Assembly: GCA_014526335.1 (NCBI GenBank)
Contig: JACTAT010000171.1
Location: forward strand, 124,001 to 188,000
From: Chrysaora quinquecirrha
Lineage: Eukaryota > Cnidaria > Scyphozoa > Semaeostomeae > Pelagiidae
Reading direction: 5' to 3'
DNA length: 64,000 bases
In this document: positions 32,001 to 50,800 of the stretch, piece by piece
Position numbering within the stretch: the first letter of the stretch is position 1
How the letters are laid out: each line of letters begins with the position of its first letter
Notes under the pieces: model-generated
What the model was told of the DNA's origin: nothing
What the model saw: only the letters and a program-made list of their open reading frames with translations
Databases searched by the model: none
Program-made: the position numbers and the translations under genes

Positions 32001-35000
32001 GATCTCGAAGTTTTGAAAATTTCCGTTAGTGTCGGAAAGGTATATAATCCAAATATTTTCTGTAGATGTTGCCAAGCCTGAGTCGAATGAAAATGGACTA
32101 AACAATCCAGTCGTTTGGCCGGAGGTTCTCGTATGGACTAAACGCACCGACTAGACTAGACGGTCAAAGAAAACTTACGTTTGACTTTCCATATCACTGT
32201 CTGATTTAGATTTGATACAGCTTCAGCAATGGATGACATTATATTCTCAGGAAGCGTTGAAATTTCACTCCCAAATGAAACTAACAGAACGCCATTATCT
32301 CCAGAATCTTGCATGATCTTTTCAAATTCTGGTTCAAGCTTTTCAGCCGGCCTAGCCAAAATTGGGCCCACGTAAAACACGTCTACAAGGCGAATAATAT
32401 CGAACTTTGTAAGATGACGATGGATAAAGTACTCCTGTTTTACATACGCATGTCTCTAACAAACGTCACACAAAACCCGCTCCCTTGAACAAACCCCCAC
32501 TCTGGGACAAAAGAATTTAGAAAGCCCCCTCCCTTGAATAAGCATCAACGCTAACACCGGTTTGTTATGTGATTGCGCATTCTCTCGAGTTCTGACAGCG
32601 GCAGCATTTCTGTTTTAGAATTGTCAGTTCAAAGTGGAAAGGAAATTAGAATCATTCAACGGAACTTTTTGTAATTCCCCCCTCACGTATAAGCCCCCCT
32701 CGAATTAGCCAGATATTTACTGTACGCTTGTTTAAAGAAAGAAGTTGCTGTGGCATCGTGGCCTAAATCGGCTCTTGGTGTCTAGAGTTCAGTGAGATCG
32801 GGGTTAGAGCTCGGAGCCATGGTAAAGAGTTCGCACCTTGAGTCGCGGCCTCGTCAGTCGATTTAGTTCTGAGATCCGAGCGACTGCGCGCTACGACATT
32901 TCCCTTCACCTTCACCACGCGATGGCGTCAGCAGCCTCGGTATCGTGTTTGTTCATCAAAAAGTAAAATTTCTCCCTCTTGTTTATGCCTTTTGTTCTTA
33001 ATACAGTAGCTATATAAAGATTGATGTTCTAAAAAACTGTTTAATGATAAAAATGACTGACAGTAGTAGATTGAAGTTAATACTAACTTGGCATAGGTGG
33101 ATGGGCAAACTCAACAGCAAAGTCATTATTAACCAAATGCATCTCAGCTTGTGAATAGATTTCTGCAAATGTCTTTTCTATTTTGTATTTCTGTGCAAAT
33201 TCACCCATGTGATAATTTATAAGTTTCTCACCAATCATCCATCCGAATAATACTGCGAAGACATTCATAGTCCTCTCCAAAAATGTCATTTGATCGCTCG
33301 TTTCACGGAATGTAGACAACGGTACGTAGCTAGGTGGTGTAGGCACTTTGGCATGATATCCGAATACGGGAAAACAGCAAGAATGAATTACGATAAATGG
33401 TTTCTTGAAATATTCTGCTATAAAAGCTGAACAGGGATAGAATGATAGAAGGACTATCATATCGGCATCTTTGAGCTCGTTGACTGACGAATTATCTTGC
33501 ATTACTGATTCACAACAATCACGTTGAGTCTTTAAGACAGAATTAAATGACATAATTGGACTTTGTAGATGTGTATTTTTGTTGAGCTCCTTGAGAAACA
33601 TTTCATGGACGTTGGCATTTTTGCAATTTAAGGTGTAATCAATTTGCTTGACTTGAGATACTTGTTTCTTCATCAAATGCGTTGTCAACATCGATGCCTA
33701 CGGTAAATGTGATACAGGGTTTTTTTTAGCGTGCAGTTCTACACAAAATGTGCAGTTCTAAAAATTTTTGTGCAGTTGTAAAAGATAAATTGTGCAGTTA
33801 GGAAATTGTTATGTTCAGTAAAACGGCATGGTCTGGTAATAATGTTTTACATGTTATTTCAGTTTGAGTCTTAAAATGACCACCAGAGGGATTCTAGAAA
33901 CATGAAATTTTCAAAATTTTCCCTTGCACCCCTACATTAGTGGATTTTGTCATATTAACGTCATCATAAGTAAATTCTACCTTCTACACTTTACCTCTTA
34001 GTCAAATGGCTTGCCACTGTAACCCCCATAAAGGCATTTTTTGAAAATGATACGGTAGCTATTTATTCTGCTTCAGAGAATGAACAGTGGTCTGTATGAA
34101 GATATGAGGTCTTGATATAAAAGATAAAAACACCCTTCTTTCGGTTAACGGCTTCTCCCCTTACCAGCTATGCTGGCTTTGTGCAGTTCTAAAATTTTCT
34201 TAAAAAAACCCTGATGTGATATACAACGTGTAACACATGAATCCTGGTTTCCATATAGTTGGAGACAGTCATTGCTGCAGGGACGCTTACGATGATATAG
34301 GGACCAGCTTTTAAGCATATCACCGAAAAAAATTGAAATTCGTTCAAAATTTTTAACGACACTTGTGCGGTGAAATCTCGGTGAAATGGGTACATGGACT
34401 TTTGACGCTTTAAAAACATGTTCCCATATGGAGGGGGCTTTGGAATTTCACGGGTTGCAGGTTTGGCCAATTTCGCCCTCGGGTTTTCGGGTTTTTCGGA
34501 AAAATCGTGCGGGTTTTCGGGTCAATTTTAACGGGCAACGGGTTTTGCCATTTTTCTAACTCGGGTTTCGGGTATTGTAGAAAAATGTGCTGGTTTTGGG
34601 GTTTTAAACCTCACAGAGGATATCAATGTGTAAAACTCTTGCAAGAGTTGTTGAAACTAAGGTCATCCGGGTTTTCGAGTTTGTCCCAATTTTCTTCCGG
34701 GTCTCGCCCAACATTTTTTTGCGTTAAGCAAAAAGTGTTTATGAACTTTTTCCAAAACATCACGCCTCAAAGTTTGTTACTTCTGCTTGTCAATAAATAT
34801 TTTTGGACGTGGCCAAACGGTCAAACATGTTTAAAGCGTTAAATATCCATGTTCCCATTTCATCGAGATTTCACCGCAAGAGGAGGGGGGCTTTGGGGGT
34901 ATCAAAACCCGAAAACCCGGAAGAAAATTGGGACAAACTCGAAAACCCGGATGACCTTAGTTTCAACAACTCTTGCAAGAGTTTTACACATTGATATCCT

Positions 35001-35498
35001 CTGTGAGGTTTAAAACCCCAAAACCAGCACATTTTTACTATAATACCCGAGACCCGAGCTAGAAAATTGGCCATACCCGTTGCCCGTTAAATATGCTTGA
35101 CCCGAAAACCCACGCGATTTTTTGGAAAAACCCGAAAACCCGAGGGCAAAACCGGCCAAACCCGCAGCCCGTGAAATCCCAAAACCCTCCTTTTGCTTGA
35201 CAAGAAAATCTCAAATGTTGGACCAAGAATGTTTGATCGTTTGGCCATGGCCTAAAGCAATGATAGTACGATATGTGCTTGCAGTGTGAGAATGTGAACG
35301 AGTAGTAGCTACTAACAATAAACGTACCTTATGTCCTCTTGCGTGTACTTCTTCCGCCATTTTGAGAAAGTATTTATATGGGCTATTTCCTTGTGGTGGC
35401 GGGAAGAAAACAACTCTTTCTGCGTCAACATTTCTTTGAAGGTTTAATAAATAGCTTAAGGTTTTCCAAAGTACCAATATTGCTTTAAAAGTTGTCAT
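29015..35498 (-). CDS. UGT: UDP-glycosyltransferase gene 2 (UGT2), last exon truncated
   Basis: Exons are 35498-35328, 33697-33088, 32382-32179, 30714-30423 and 29102-29015. The first four have exactly the lengths of UGT1 (171, 610, 204, 292). The last begins like UGT1's (tacaaaagaaatgcattgcg, YKRNALRVSKF) but has a net 11-bp loss after SGD. The frame shifts to a stop at 29017-29015, giving about 454 aa with no membrane helix or ER tail. UGT homology ends at about 29000, at a hammerhead-bearing retroelement fragment. The active-site changes match UGT1 (Pro40, Ser at the Asp position, SHMGNNG, DN). It could be a secreted or luminal soluble form, a dying copy, or a 5' part spliced to the intact last exon of UGT1 downstream. 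The intact first four exons argue for recent or continuing selection. Confidence 0.85.
29130..30290. repeat. 28-bp minisatellite in the last intron of UGT2
   Basis: The unit (gaagatgctaatgaatacgg, 28 bp) and intron position are as in UGT1, but with fewer, more varied copies; some units carry a gatcat insert (29370, 29570, 29628). The array therefore predates the gene duplication and grew mainly in UGT1. Confidence 0.9.
30745..31235. mobile_element. Nested inverted-repeat element in UGT2 intron 3
   Basis: An inner element, 30820-31070, has ends GGCTAGACTAGGAGACATGT and its inverted form (acatgtctcctagcttagcc), with tgtcgcgcgaca next to both. Outside it, gttacgccgcagcaaattta (30763) and its diverged complement (ttaattcgctgcggcataac, 31210) form a second pair of inverted ends. 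I see no certain target duplication. Confidence 0.65.
31325..31740. mobile_element. G-run MITE with CTACTCTgAAATACCGAATAAT-type ends
   Basis: The left end (ctactctgaaataccgaata, then cggggggg) mirrors the right end (ggggggggtgattattcggt, then actctagagtag). Subterminal words ggggttggaaa and aataaac occur on both sides. It is similar in style to 40700-40941 and 41335-41697. Confidence 0.75.
32745..32935 (+). repeat. tRNA-derived SINE-like copy
   Basis: It reads ctgtggcatcgtggcctaaa, then gagttcagtgagatc, then the box-B-like GGGTTAGAGCTC, then cgatttagttctgagatccg, and ends before a C-rich tail (cccttcaccttcacc). It has the same order of blocks as the other three copies. Confidence 0.5.
33715..34213. 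mobile_element. hAT-type MITE with 8-bp target duplication in UGT2 intron 1
   Basis: Ends CAGGGTTTTTTTTAG and TTAAAAAAACCCTG. ATGTGATA lies directly outside both ends (33707-33714 and 34214-34221). The word gtgcagttct recurs five times near the ends. UGT1 intron 1 has an uninterrupted version of the site, so insertion followed the gene duplication. A second copy is at 48742-49085. The 8-bp duplication and CAGGG ends are marks of the hAT superfamily. Confidence 0.92.
34431..35190. mobile_element. Foldback element rich in GGGTTTTCGGG
   Basis: The left arm starts ggagggggctttggaatttc (34431); the right arm ends gaaatcccaaaaccctcc (35190). The arms are nearly complementary over about 280 bp and carry runs such as cgggttttcgggtttttcgg and, inverted, cccgaaaacccg. 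A partial copy is at 36560-36860. It lies in UGT2 intron 1. Confidence 0.8.
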
Positions 35499-35711
35499 TT
35501 TTCTCTGAACATAGAATGGTAAAATTCTATATTCAGTCAATACAGATCCCAGTTTGTTTTTTATTAGCTACTTGTAGGCTTAGCTATTTTGTCACCAACT
35601 TAAAAGAAAGTGATTAAAAAAAAACAAATCCCACAACCCAACCATGTTTGTTTGCTACCATTTCAATGCCTTGGAATTCCTGCCCGTTACACAAGAAGAG
35701 CAGTCGCTGAG

Positions 35712-35840
35712 TTCTATTGCATTGCATTACTAAAGAACGTTGTTGTACAATAACAAAAGAAGCAGTTGTTGACCGCAATGATCGAAGTGGGGCACTTTTG
35801 TTTTCTAGTGCAAAGAATTCTTCGAATTCGAGTGCACGCA
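35712..35840 (-). promoter_or_regulatory. Conserved upstream block of UGT2 (putative promoter)
   Basis: Counterpart of 28205-28315, with shared ordered words ending in gcaaagaattcttcgaattc. Here it lies 215-340 bp upstream of the start codon. The function is inferred only from conservation after duplication. Confidence 0.35.
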
Positions 35841-37901
35841 GTTCGCTCGGCCCTAGTTCAAAAAATGCTTATTTTTTTGCCTTTTATGGCCACCTTTTAG
35901 TAGCGCAAATTACTTAGTAGTTGCTTAATTATAACTGTATCTTTTTGCCCTAAGAATAGGCTAGAAAAACAGCCAAATCCAACATTGCACATAAAATGAC
36001 TGGAATCATTTCTCCCTGTTGATATCGTTACCTTTAGAGACTTTATATTGAAAGTTAAACGGAAACCCCTCAATGAAATGCCTCACTTAACGAGAAATAC
36101 TCCGTTGATGTGCGAGTTTTGACGACAAATGAATTGAAATAGCTTCTATGTTGACCAATCCTCCCAATCCTCGCTTGCTGTATTGTGATATAACATGATT
36201 GCTACACTTGCCCAATGACTTTGTTACAACGCAATAAACGCCTCATAGCACAATGTAAACGCCTTTTCTGATAAACGCCTTTCCATGGAGCCCTTTGTGT
36301 CTTTTAGTAGTGCTCAGCGCAGCGCCCTTGGTCATGAGAAAAGATACTGAAATCTTTCATGCGACGTGTTTCCTTCAAATGAAAGCCCCGCTTCGATTGA
36401 GCGTCCCCCATTCTGGTGAACTGGGCACTTATTCGAATGAGCCCCACCCCCACATGTATTGAAGCCACGCAATTATTCAAACGGGCGCTACTGTCATGTG
36501 CTTACTAATGCTATTGGGATCGGATGATTAAGACGGGGGCAATAAAAAATACTTACATGTATGGAGGGGGGCTTTGGGGGGTATCAAAACCCGAAAACCC
36601 ATAAGAAAATTGGGACAAACCCGAAAACCCGGATGACCTTAGTTTCGACAACTGTTTTTAGAAGGTTACACATTGACATCCTTTGACAGGTTGAAAACCC
36701 GCACATTTTTACTACAATATCCGAAACCCGGGCTAGAAAAATGGCAAAACCCGTTGCCCGTTAAATATGCTTGACCCGAAAACCCGCACAATTTTTTGGA
36801 AAAACCCGAAAACCCGAGGCCGAAATCGGTGAACCCGTGAAATCCCAAAGCCCCCCCCCTGTATGCATACTGCACATGCAGTACAGTACTCAATTTTCAT
36901 TTTCAATGCCTTTATGTCTGATGGTATCCTAAATCCTGAAAAATAATATTAACCGCCCTATCGAATAAGCTGTAAGCACCTCCCCGGGGGGAGGGGACTT
37001 CAAAAGATCAGTGATAGGGATGTGACATTTTCGTAATAAAAATTTCACCCCAAAATTTATGAACATTTTAAAACGTATACCCCAAAGTGCACAAAGCAAT
37101 ATGAATATGATACATAGAAATGCCCAAAATGTTTTTTTGAAATTATACAGCTAATAGCAAAAATGATACCCCAAATTTGTAACTTTAGCAAATTTGATAC
37201 TCCAAAATTTATTTTCCACTTTTAAAATGGCAACTCTAAAAATGGCACATCCCGTACTCACATACATAAGAGTTACCCCCGGAGCAGTTGTAGCCGGGAT
37301 TGTTCGTAGCAAAGGGGTAGCAAAAGGATCTTTGATGCTGCTCAAGTTTTACGTGCGCACAGAGAACACACAGAGTCAGATGACATTTGAGAGACGATTC
37401 TCTATCATGTCTGATCAACTGACTTTACTCATACTTCGTACTGACTGCGTACTGACTCACTACTTATTTACAGAGTTTCTAAGTTATAGTATTTACAAGT
37501 CATACCCATTGCGCAGTTAGAAATTATACATGCAACTATGTTCTAACGGAAAGTTCTAGTTATTATGGCGTACAAGTACTTTCGTAAATAGATAGAAGGT
37601 GTAGAAAGATCATAATGTGCAAGAAGACATACATAGTGTTTACATGAAGTAGCTGTTCCTACTACACAGTTTCCGTGGCAGCAGGAAAATTTGACCAAAC
37701 CTCAGGCTCGTGTATCTTAAGAAGTTTAATCTTCGGTAGACGAGATCTACGAAACCGAGAAAACGAAGCAACGCGGTATGGCATAGTCAAGGGGGTGGTT
37801 ATAGATACCAAGCAATAAAAAACAAATTCACACAGCTTCATCAATCAATAATAAAAAAGTGCCAGATTATAAAATATGCAGTGAATTTGAAAATGTCCAA
37901 C
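35841..37901. other. Intergenic stretch between UGT2 and beta-tubulin
   Basis: It holds an AAGCAAC-MITE relative (about 35845-36200), a partial GGGTTTTCGGG foldback (36560-36860) and a G-run element start (about 36985, ccccggggggaggggact). The repeated words ataccccaaa/ataccccaa (37078-37200) are also present. 37700-37900 is probably tubulin 3' untranslated sequence. No other coding potential is seen. Confidence 0.55.
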
Positions 37902-44071
<6,170 letters not shown>

Positions 44072-44841
44072 TTTGAGCAGTTTCTTTAGGTACTTTTCTT
44101 AGATTTCTTCTGTGTTCTGTGCTGCACTTCTGGTGAACGCAGTGGCAGTGTTGGCAAGGAGGGAGTCAACGGAGTTCACAAATCAACTGTCAAAATTCCA
44201 TTCTTTGATTCGTTTGACGTATTTCCGGTAGCCTCGTATGAGAAAAGATTTTGAGAGCGAGGGCTTTTTATTCCAGGGGGTAAGGTGGGGTTGGTAGACC
44301 TGGTTTATTTTTCTTGTTTTAATGTTTTTGATTTTCGATTTCAAAATTTTCCTTTCTTCAGTTCTTTTTCTTTGAATTAGATATTTTCTGCTCAAAAATC
44401 ATGATATTTGGGTCTGAGAAGCTGAGAAAAAAATCCAGGACGAAAACAAATTTATCTCATTTTAAAATATCACCCCCTGGAACCTTGGAACAAAAATAGA
44501 AGGTTCATGACGTAAGGGTCAGATCCTTGGGTCAGATTTTGTTGTTGTTGTGTAGGTTTTGGCGCGCAATGGCCTAACAAAACACTTGTTTGTTGCCCGT
44601 GGGGAGTCCAGCATTGAAGTCCAGCGCAAATTGAACTGCATGGAGCTTGGTTCTCATTTCATCAAACTGTGCAATTAAATATTTATAGTAACCAGCAGAT
44701 GGTTACAGGACTTAGGCCTGTCACACCGTTGCTTTTTGCTTGATTTTAAGACAAACTTGCTGTTGGTGCTGGAGCTGATGACTGGTGCGCTGAGACACTT
44801 TCTGAACCAGATAACCGCCCGTGGACATTAGCCTAGTGGAC
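44072..44841. promoter_or_regulatory. Divergent intergenic region between beta-tubulin and the TPRG1-like gene
   Basis: Only 770 bp separate the two start codons, and the genes point away from each other, so this stretch should contain both 5' untranslated regions and promoters. An ETS-like core, tttccgg, is at 44222-44228. An in-frame stop at 44812-44814 precedes the TPRG1-like ATG. No TATA box is convincing. Confidence 0.55.
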
Positions 44842-47800
44842 ATGGACATCATGAGGAACGAACTTGGACTGAGCAACCAGCCAAAGAACACTGCAACAAA
44901 AGATGTGCGAGATCACGTTGCAGCAAAGTTCTACTGCATGAGGGTATGCATGATGGCCTAATGTTCTTAACTTTGTTGGTCTGGGTCTCTTACTCTTGTC
45001 TTTTCTTTTACAGAAAAATTGAACATGATATGATGATATTTTTATGTTACTACTGTACCCTGTACCTTCTTCCTAGCTAGATCAGAATTTTTGCCCACTG
45101 CACATCCAGTCTGGATGGAGTGTATAAAATTTGTACAAAATCTGAGGCTCTCCATGCTGTGTATGTCAGTCATATGGACAGTGTGGCAAGGCACACTATT
45201 CTAGGGGGGTCTGGGGGTATGCTCCCCCAAATAATTTCGAAAATCGAAGCTTCTGCTTTGCCTCAGAGAAGCCTGTGTCCATATAGATTGTTCACAACTA
45301 TCAACTTTTTTTTATCACACTGCAAAATATTTGTACGCCAGTTGGTGAATTAAGCAAAATGTACACCAAAGTGTACGCCAAAAATCAATCATGTACGCTG
45401 GACATGTCCTGTAGGCGGCCTTTAGATTCCAAACTGGCTGCACATCGATTGCTATTGGTTTCTAAACAATAGCGCCATTGTTGTCTATTTTTAAGCCAAA
45501 ATTGTGCCCCAAAGTTCTTCAGTGGCACAACAAAGTTTCCACCCAGGCCTTCTCCCTCCCTGGCCGTGGTAAGGTCCCAAACAGGTAGCTGTTACTCACT
45601 TGGCAAGCAGTTCCTCTATCAAGTAGCAATTTTGCTTTTCCGTTTAAAATTTGCTTCCCAATAGACCACTTCAACTAAGGGCCTTGTTTTCAAAAAAAAT
45701 TGAAAATTTGGTCAAAGAGAAATTTCGACTAACTAAAAAGAAGGTGCTGAATTCGAATCTGAAGTCGAAATTTCTCTGTAACCTAATTTTCAATATTTTT
45801 TAAAACAAGGCCCTTAGTTGAAATGGTCTATTGGGAAACTGCTTCCTCATTGAGTAAGCTCACAAATGTCCTACATTGCTGCACAAAAACCAGCCAAAAC
45901 CGTGTTTCCGGGCCAATGCTATCTGATTCACTGTCCAAAAGAATGTACTTTGATCTTGTCCGAAAAATTTTGGCCTTGTGGCTCAGAAGGTATGCAGAAA
46001 AATGTGCTCACTTGTAGTGAATTTCTGTTTTGCTGCAGAGCTGTTACATGTATGACAGTTGCAGTCTTGGCTGGAAATGGTAAAGCATTCTCAAAAATAG
46101 AGAAGATTTTTAGCTATGTATTTCCAACGCTGAATCGTTGATTTACCTTCCCATTTCTGTTTCCCATCCTTCTTTTTAAAACAAGAGCTATGGCTCTAGT
46201 TTAGTAAAAAAACCAAAAATATGTCTAAAATATGTCTTTACTAATTGTGACTGTGTGCGATGATCGTTGCTTTTAAGTCTTGCTTAACATGTAGAAAACA
46301 CTGAGTCAGAGAGAGAGAGATGATTGATGTTGTACGTAACTCTGTTGATGACTAATGCTGAATGACTTTGCTCAACTGTCTAACTAATCTTACGTTACAA
46401 TACAATTTCTAACGAATTACTTGGTTTCGAACCCACATGAGCAATTACAAAAACTGTGAACGAAAACAATGGTTAAAAGAAGTAAAGGTGTTAACGAGGA
46501 GGAAAACATATTGAAATTCTAGACAAACAGGCGAAAGTTGTTTGCTAGCAGCGTTGTTGTTTTGCAGTTGCCAGTAAGAGTGACGCTACACTAGCATGAC
46601 TGTGAACCAATGAAGAAGCAGTTAGTTGAATGGGGGACAATTACTGGTTTCCCACTGAGTAACCCCTTACCAGATTTCAACCTTATCCCAGACTGCTTTA
46701 CTGTATATTTACTTTAACCTGCCAAAAGGGATAATTAACCTGAATAGCGGAATCATTTTCGGGCATACTTAAAAGGTTTTTTCGTCTGACACTCCTCAGA
46801 GTATGAATGTCAGAAACAGACTGAAACAATAGACTAAGGTGGAATTTATACCCAGATGCGGCTCGAAATGCACCACCCCATCTGGGTATAAATTTCGCCT
46901 TAGTATATTGTTTCGGTCTGTTTCTGAAGTTCATACTCTGAGGAGTGTCAGACGAAAAAAGCTTTTAAGTATGCCGGAAAATGATTCCGCTATTCATCAC
47001 AATATTGAAGTTTTGTAAAACTCAAAGACTATGGATTAACCATAAGATTTTTTGCTTATTTAAGACATTTTATAGAGGGTGTGAAATTTTACCCCAAGCA
47101 AATTAATGTGGTCAGATCCCTTAAAATTTTCAAAATTTTCATCAATATACAGTAAAATCAACATTGTGAATGACATTGTGTCAAGCTGTATTGATGATAT
47201 GTTTATGGAAATTTTCATTTGAATTCATATTCATTTTCAACTTCTAATTTTGTGCTTGTCATTTATCTTTTAGCCTGGAAATGTTGAGCATGCATTTGAA
47301 GACATTAAACAATATATTGATGAATCTTTGGATGGTTCATTTATCAGTGCATGGCTTGTTTCTGAGTAAGTTTCTTATCTACTTCTTATTTGCTGCGTTC
47401 TTCTGTTTATGCGAGTTTCATAGAGAGTCCAGGGTGACGCATAGTTCTGTTTGGCTAATACATACTGTAAACCCTGGAATAAGCCCTTGGGGGCTTATTT
47501 GCAAAAATGAATTTCTCCGTTAGGGCTTATACACCTTTTTGACTAAGAGCCTCGTTTTCAAAATTTATGAAAATTCGTTTTTGCTAAAATTTTGACCCCA
47601 GTTTCATTTTGAGCGCCTTCATTTTAGTGTTGACGCAAATTTTTACGATTCTAGTCCTTACGATGTTGATTTTATAGCAACAAAAAGTTTGAAAATTTAT
47701 AAAGGATTTGACCGTGAAAAATCGCTCGGGGTGAAGTTTTACACCCTCAGTCATTTTACACGGTCAAATCCCTTATGACTTTTCAAATTTTCAATCGCCA

Positions 47801-50800
47801 TAGAATCAACATCATTAGTACTAGAAGCGTAAAAATTTTCCCAACCACTAAAACAAAGGTACTGAATTCGAATCTGTTGTCGAGATGCTTCTGTGACAAA
47901 ATTTTTATTTTTTTTGAAAACGAGGCCCTTAGTTGAAAAGGTGTATTCAAGGGGAGGACTTATTCAAGGGAGGTGGCTTACTTAAAAGTTCAGTAGTTCC
48001 AGCAGTACTGTTGAGAGGGGAGGTCTAGTTGGGTCAGAGGTCCTGGGCCTCGGCTGTGAAGGGGCCTGGAAAAATTGTAAGTCTAAATGCTTCCATGCTT
48101 CCCCCTTTAGAAACCTCTTAGAGGCCCAGTATGATTACATTACCCTGGGGCCTGCTCTGCCTCTACACGGCCCTGAGTTCCAGTGTGTTTTCAACAGAAT
48201 AGCAGTGGGAGAAAGATAACTTATTTGTATGGTATGATCAATAATCAGCTGCTTGCCCACGCTAGCGAATCTATACGCACTACTGTGGTGGATACGCACT
48301 ACTGTGGTGGTGTATTTTGCGTACTGTGGTGGGGTTTTTTGCGTACTGTGGTGGATAAGTTCTACTGTGGTGGTGTATTATGCTTGATGTGGTGGGTTTA
48401 TGCTTGATGTGGTGGGTTATTATGCTTGTTGTGGTGGGGTTTTTTTGCGTACTGTGGTGGATAAGCACTACTGTGGTGGGTTATTATGCTTGTTGTGGTG
48501 GGGTTTTTTGTGTACTGTGGTGGATAAGCACTAATGTGGTGGGTTATTATGCTTGATGCTGTGGCATTCTTTTGATGTTTGTGGTCTGTGGTTGATACTT
48601 ACTATTGGGGTGGTTTTTTTGCTTCATATTGTATGGATACGGCTTTGAAAAAACAGGTCATTTTTTATCATCACAGATCTTTTGATCAACTACAAACAGA
48701 TATTTTTACCTTTTAAATTTGAAATTCTGTCAGCACTGGCTCAGGGTTTTTTAACATGCAGTTCTACACAAAATGTGCAGTTCTAAAAAAATTTGTGCAG
48801 TTGAGCAAAAGACATAAAACATATTTCAAATTATTTTAAGTACTTGTCCCCCTATACCGAAATAATCAACGGTATATCTTTTGCTTCAGTCAGCAAAATG
48901 GCCTGGTCTAATAGTTAGATTTTGCAAATCCCAATCGCAAAATGACCACCAGAGCGATTCTAGGCCCATATAATATAAAAATTGTGCACTGAGTTATATT
49001 GACGTCAACCTTAATAAATTCAACTTTCTACACCTGCAGGAATAAGGATAGTGTGCAGTTCTAAATTTTATTTAAAAAACCCCTGCCCTGGCCTTTGCAG
49101 TGTTTTAATTGGTTGAATGATGCATTGTAGTCCAAAACAAATTCATAAGGTCATCGAGTAATTCCCCATGGGAGCTTTGTAGATAGGATGTTTAATGTAC
49201 GTAGCAAAAGGTACAAACATTTGTGGTTCAAAAATGGTATTTAATATTTTGAATTTCCTTGTTAAATTTTTATCTAATTGTATATTTTTCTGTCTAGAAT
49301 CGACCATTGGGACCATGAAAAAGAACGCATTTGCATTGTTACTGAAAAACAGTTGCTACTTGTCAAATATAATTTTGTGGCTTTGAGAATTGAAGAATGC
49401 AGAAGAGTGAATCTGAAAGAAATTCAAAAAATTCAAGCTGGGAGATTTGTGTACCCGAAGTACACAATGATGATGTGAGTATTTTTTTAGTTTTTTTTTT
49501 CACTGAAAAATTGTTATCTTTATGTAAAGTTGCTCAAGAGAGAGTTAAAAAAATCACTCTCTTATACATTAATAACCCAAAGCTCCAGACAAAAAACACA
49601 TTAATAACCTGAATTATTATATGGTGTTCGAAAATACAGCTGTTCAGGCCCGGAACAGCACAATCTGATTGGTTATTCAACGTCCTGTAAAAGCCGTATT
49701 GACTGGAATTGATATAACCACGTGATGTAGCCACGTAATTTCTTATCGTAATTTATAAACAGTGAGACGACCTGAAACGACCTGAAACGAGATGAAATCA
49801 CCTGAAACGACCTGAAACAACCTGAAACAACCTGAAACGAGCCGTAAAATTGTTTTTATGAAAATCTCGTAAGCCTTTTTGCAGAGTGAAATGCCCCTCG
49901 GCTTATACAGTAATGGGAATTTGTGGGAGAACGACAACAACCAAATATCTTAATTGAAAACAGACTCCTCCTTTTGATAAGGAAATCATATGAAGTCAAT
50001 CAATTTCAGCTCCAACAGTGATTTTTTTCAACAGATTAAGAACAATACCTTCCCAGAGGGATGGCTGCTTTGATACTGACACGTGTTCCTATTGTGATAA
50101 GGAAAGAATGCGACAATGCGTAAAGAACAATACAAATCCCTTGACCTTAACACTTCGTTGCTAAGATGGCAGGTCGTCTCAGGTTGTTTCAGCCTCGATT
50201 CCAAATTTTACGGCTCGTTTCAGGTTGTTTCAGGTCGTTTCAGGTGATTTCATCTCGTTTCAGGTCGTTTCAGGTCGTCTCACTGTTTATAAATTACGAT
50301 TTCCGAATATTTTTTCCCATCTCAATCTCGCTCACTTGATCAATAAGAAATTCGTAATTTATAAACAGTGAGACGACCTGAAACGACCTGAAACGAGATG
50401 AAATCACCTGAAACGACCTGAAACAACCTGAAACGAGCCGTAAAATTTGGAATCGAGGCTGAAACAACCTGAGACGACCTGCCATCTTAGCAACGAAGTG
50501 TTAAGGTCAAGGGATTTGTATTGTTCTTTACGCATTGTCGCATTCTTTCCTTATCACAATAGGAACACGTGTCAGTATCAAAGCAGCCATCCCTCTGGGA
50601 AGGTATTGTTCTTAATCTGTTGAAAAAAATCACTGTTGGAGCTGAAATTGATTGACTTCATATGATTTCCTTATCAAAAGGAGGAGTCTGTTTTCAATTA
50701 AGATATTTGGTTGTTGTCGTTCTCCACAAATTCCCATTACTGTATAAGCCGAGGGGCATTTCACTCTGCAAAAAGGCTTACGAGATTTTCATAAAAACAA

